Shown here piece after piece: positions 24,079 through 24,155 of a DNA stretch of 24,155 nucleotides. The notes below the pieces were generated by a model, which saw only the letters and a program-made list of their open reading frames with translations, was not told where the DNA came from and did not search any database. The stretch's first letter is position 1. Each line of letters opens with the position of its first letter. The stretch is from Candidatus Eiseniibacteriota bacterium. GTDB taxonomy: Bacteria > Arandabacterota > Arandabacteria > JAGLYR01. The translations under genes were made by a program, and so were the position numbers. Location: positions 1 to 24,155 of the forward strand of contig JAGLYR010000108.1 of assembly GCA_023132135.1 (NCBI GenBank), read 5' to 3'.

Positions 24079-24136
24079 GCCCCCGGAGGGGGCGGCTCAA
24101 TGTTAGCCCCGGGTGAAGCGAAGCGGAACCCGGGGG
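24079..24136. repeat. Dispersed GC-rich repeat with two hairpins
   Basis: GCCCCC-GGA-GGGGGC (24079-24093) is followed by CCCCGGGT (24107-24114) pairing with ACCCGGGG (24128-24135) around GAAGCGAAGCGGA. The GGGTGAAGCGAAGCGGAACC core is a common intergenic repeat in environmental genomes. It may double as a transcript-end hairpin for the last gene, but no T-tract is seen. Confidence 0.55.
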
Positions 24137-24155
24137 GAAGGAAGAAGAGGAAGGG

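Overview
The window is about 24 kb of bacterial DNA with every convincing gene on the + strand. TGA ends several genes normally, so the standard code applies. The right part encodes secreted or envelope proteins: a lamin-tail protein with a FlgD/T9SS-like Ig end, a small beta-rich exported protein, lipoproteins and a multiheme cytochrome. This suggests a Gram-negative bacterium of the FCB/Eisenbacteria/Latescibacteria kind, but that placement is inference.

Region 1 (1-11757) is a tightly coupled defence operon of BREX type-1 style, entered inside pglX. The order is pglX (N6-adenine methyltransferase, 5' end outside the window), a PHP/TrlF-like SMC-type ATPase, an AlbA_2/Schlafen-type ATP-binding protein, pglZ (type B phosphatase-like) and brxL (AAA+ ATPase with a Lon-like tail). 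Junctions are ATGA overlaps, a 15-nt gap and a 1-nt gap, so the two extra genes look built into the system. brxA/B/C would be expected upstream of the window.

Region 2 (11758-14477) follows brxL. It holds a TIGR04141/DUF6119-family protein and two small genes, probably further island cargo.

Region 3 (14478-15192 and later intergenic gaps) is a repeat-rich junction. It contains a decayed RAYT (REP-associated tyrosine transposase) 3' end with paired 13-bp repeats, a TTAA-flanked terminal-repeat copy, a duplicated 61-bp unit and an inverted pair of a common dispersed repeat. A complete 116-bp MITE-like element, a 7-bp tandem array and long palindromes follow at 17.7-19.8 kb.

Region 4 (15193-24155) carries what look like resident genes: a Gly-rich membrane protein, a chagasin-like (I42) inhibitor lipoprotein, an unknown 330-aa protein, a UshA-like tetraheme cytochrome, a VWA membrane protein, a lamin-tail protein and a small exported beta-rich protein.

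The most striking observation is in the UshA-like cytochrome gene (18185-19561). It is interrupted by a single in-frame TGA exactly where a Cys would be expected (PCG-C, here PCG-TGA-H). The TGA is followed by an 8-bp stem with a GGA loop, placed like a bacterial SECIS. I read it as a selenoprotein with a C-G-Sec motif. The second main point is the BREX operon carrying TrlF-like and AlbA_2 genes between pglX and pglZ.
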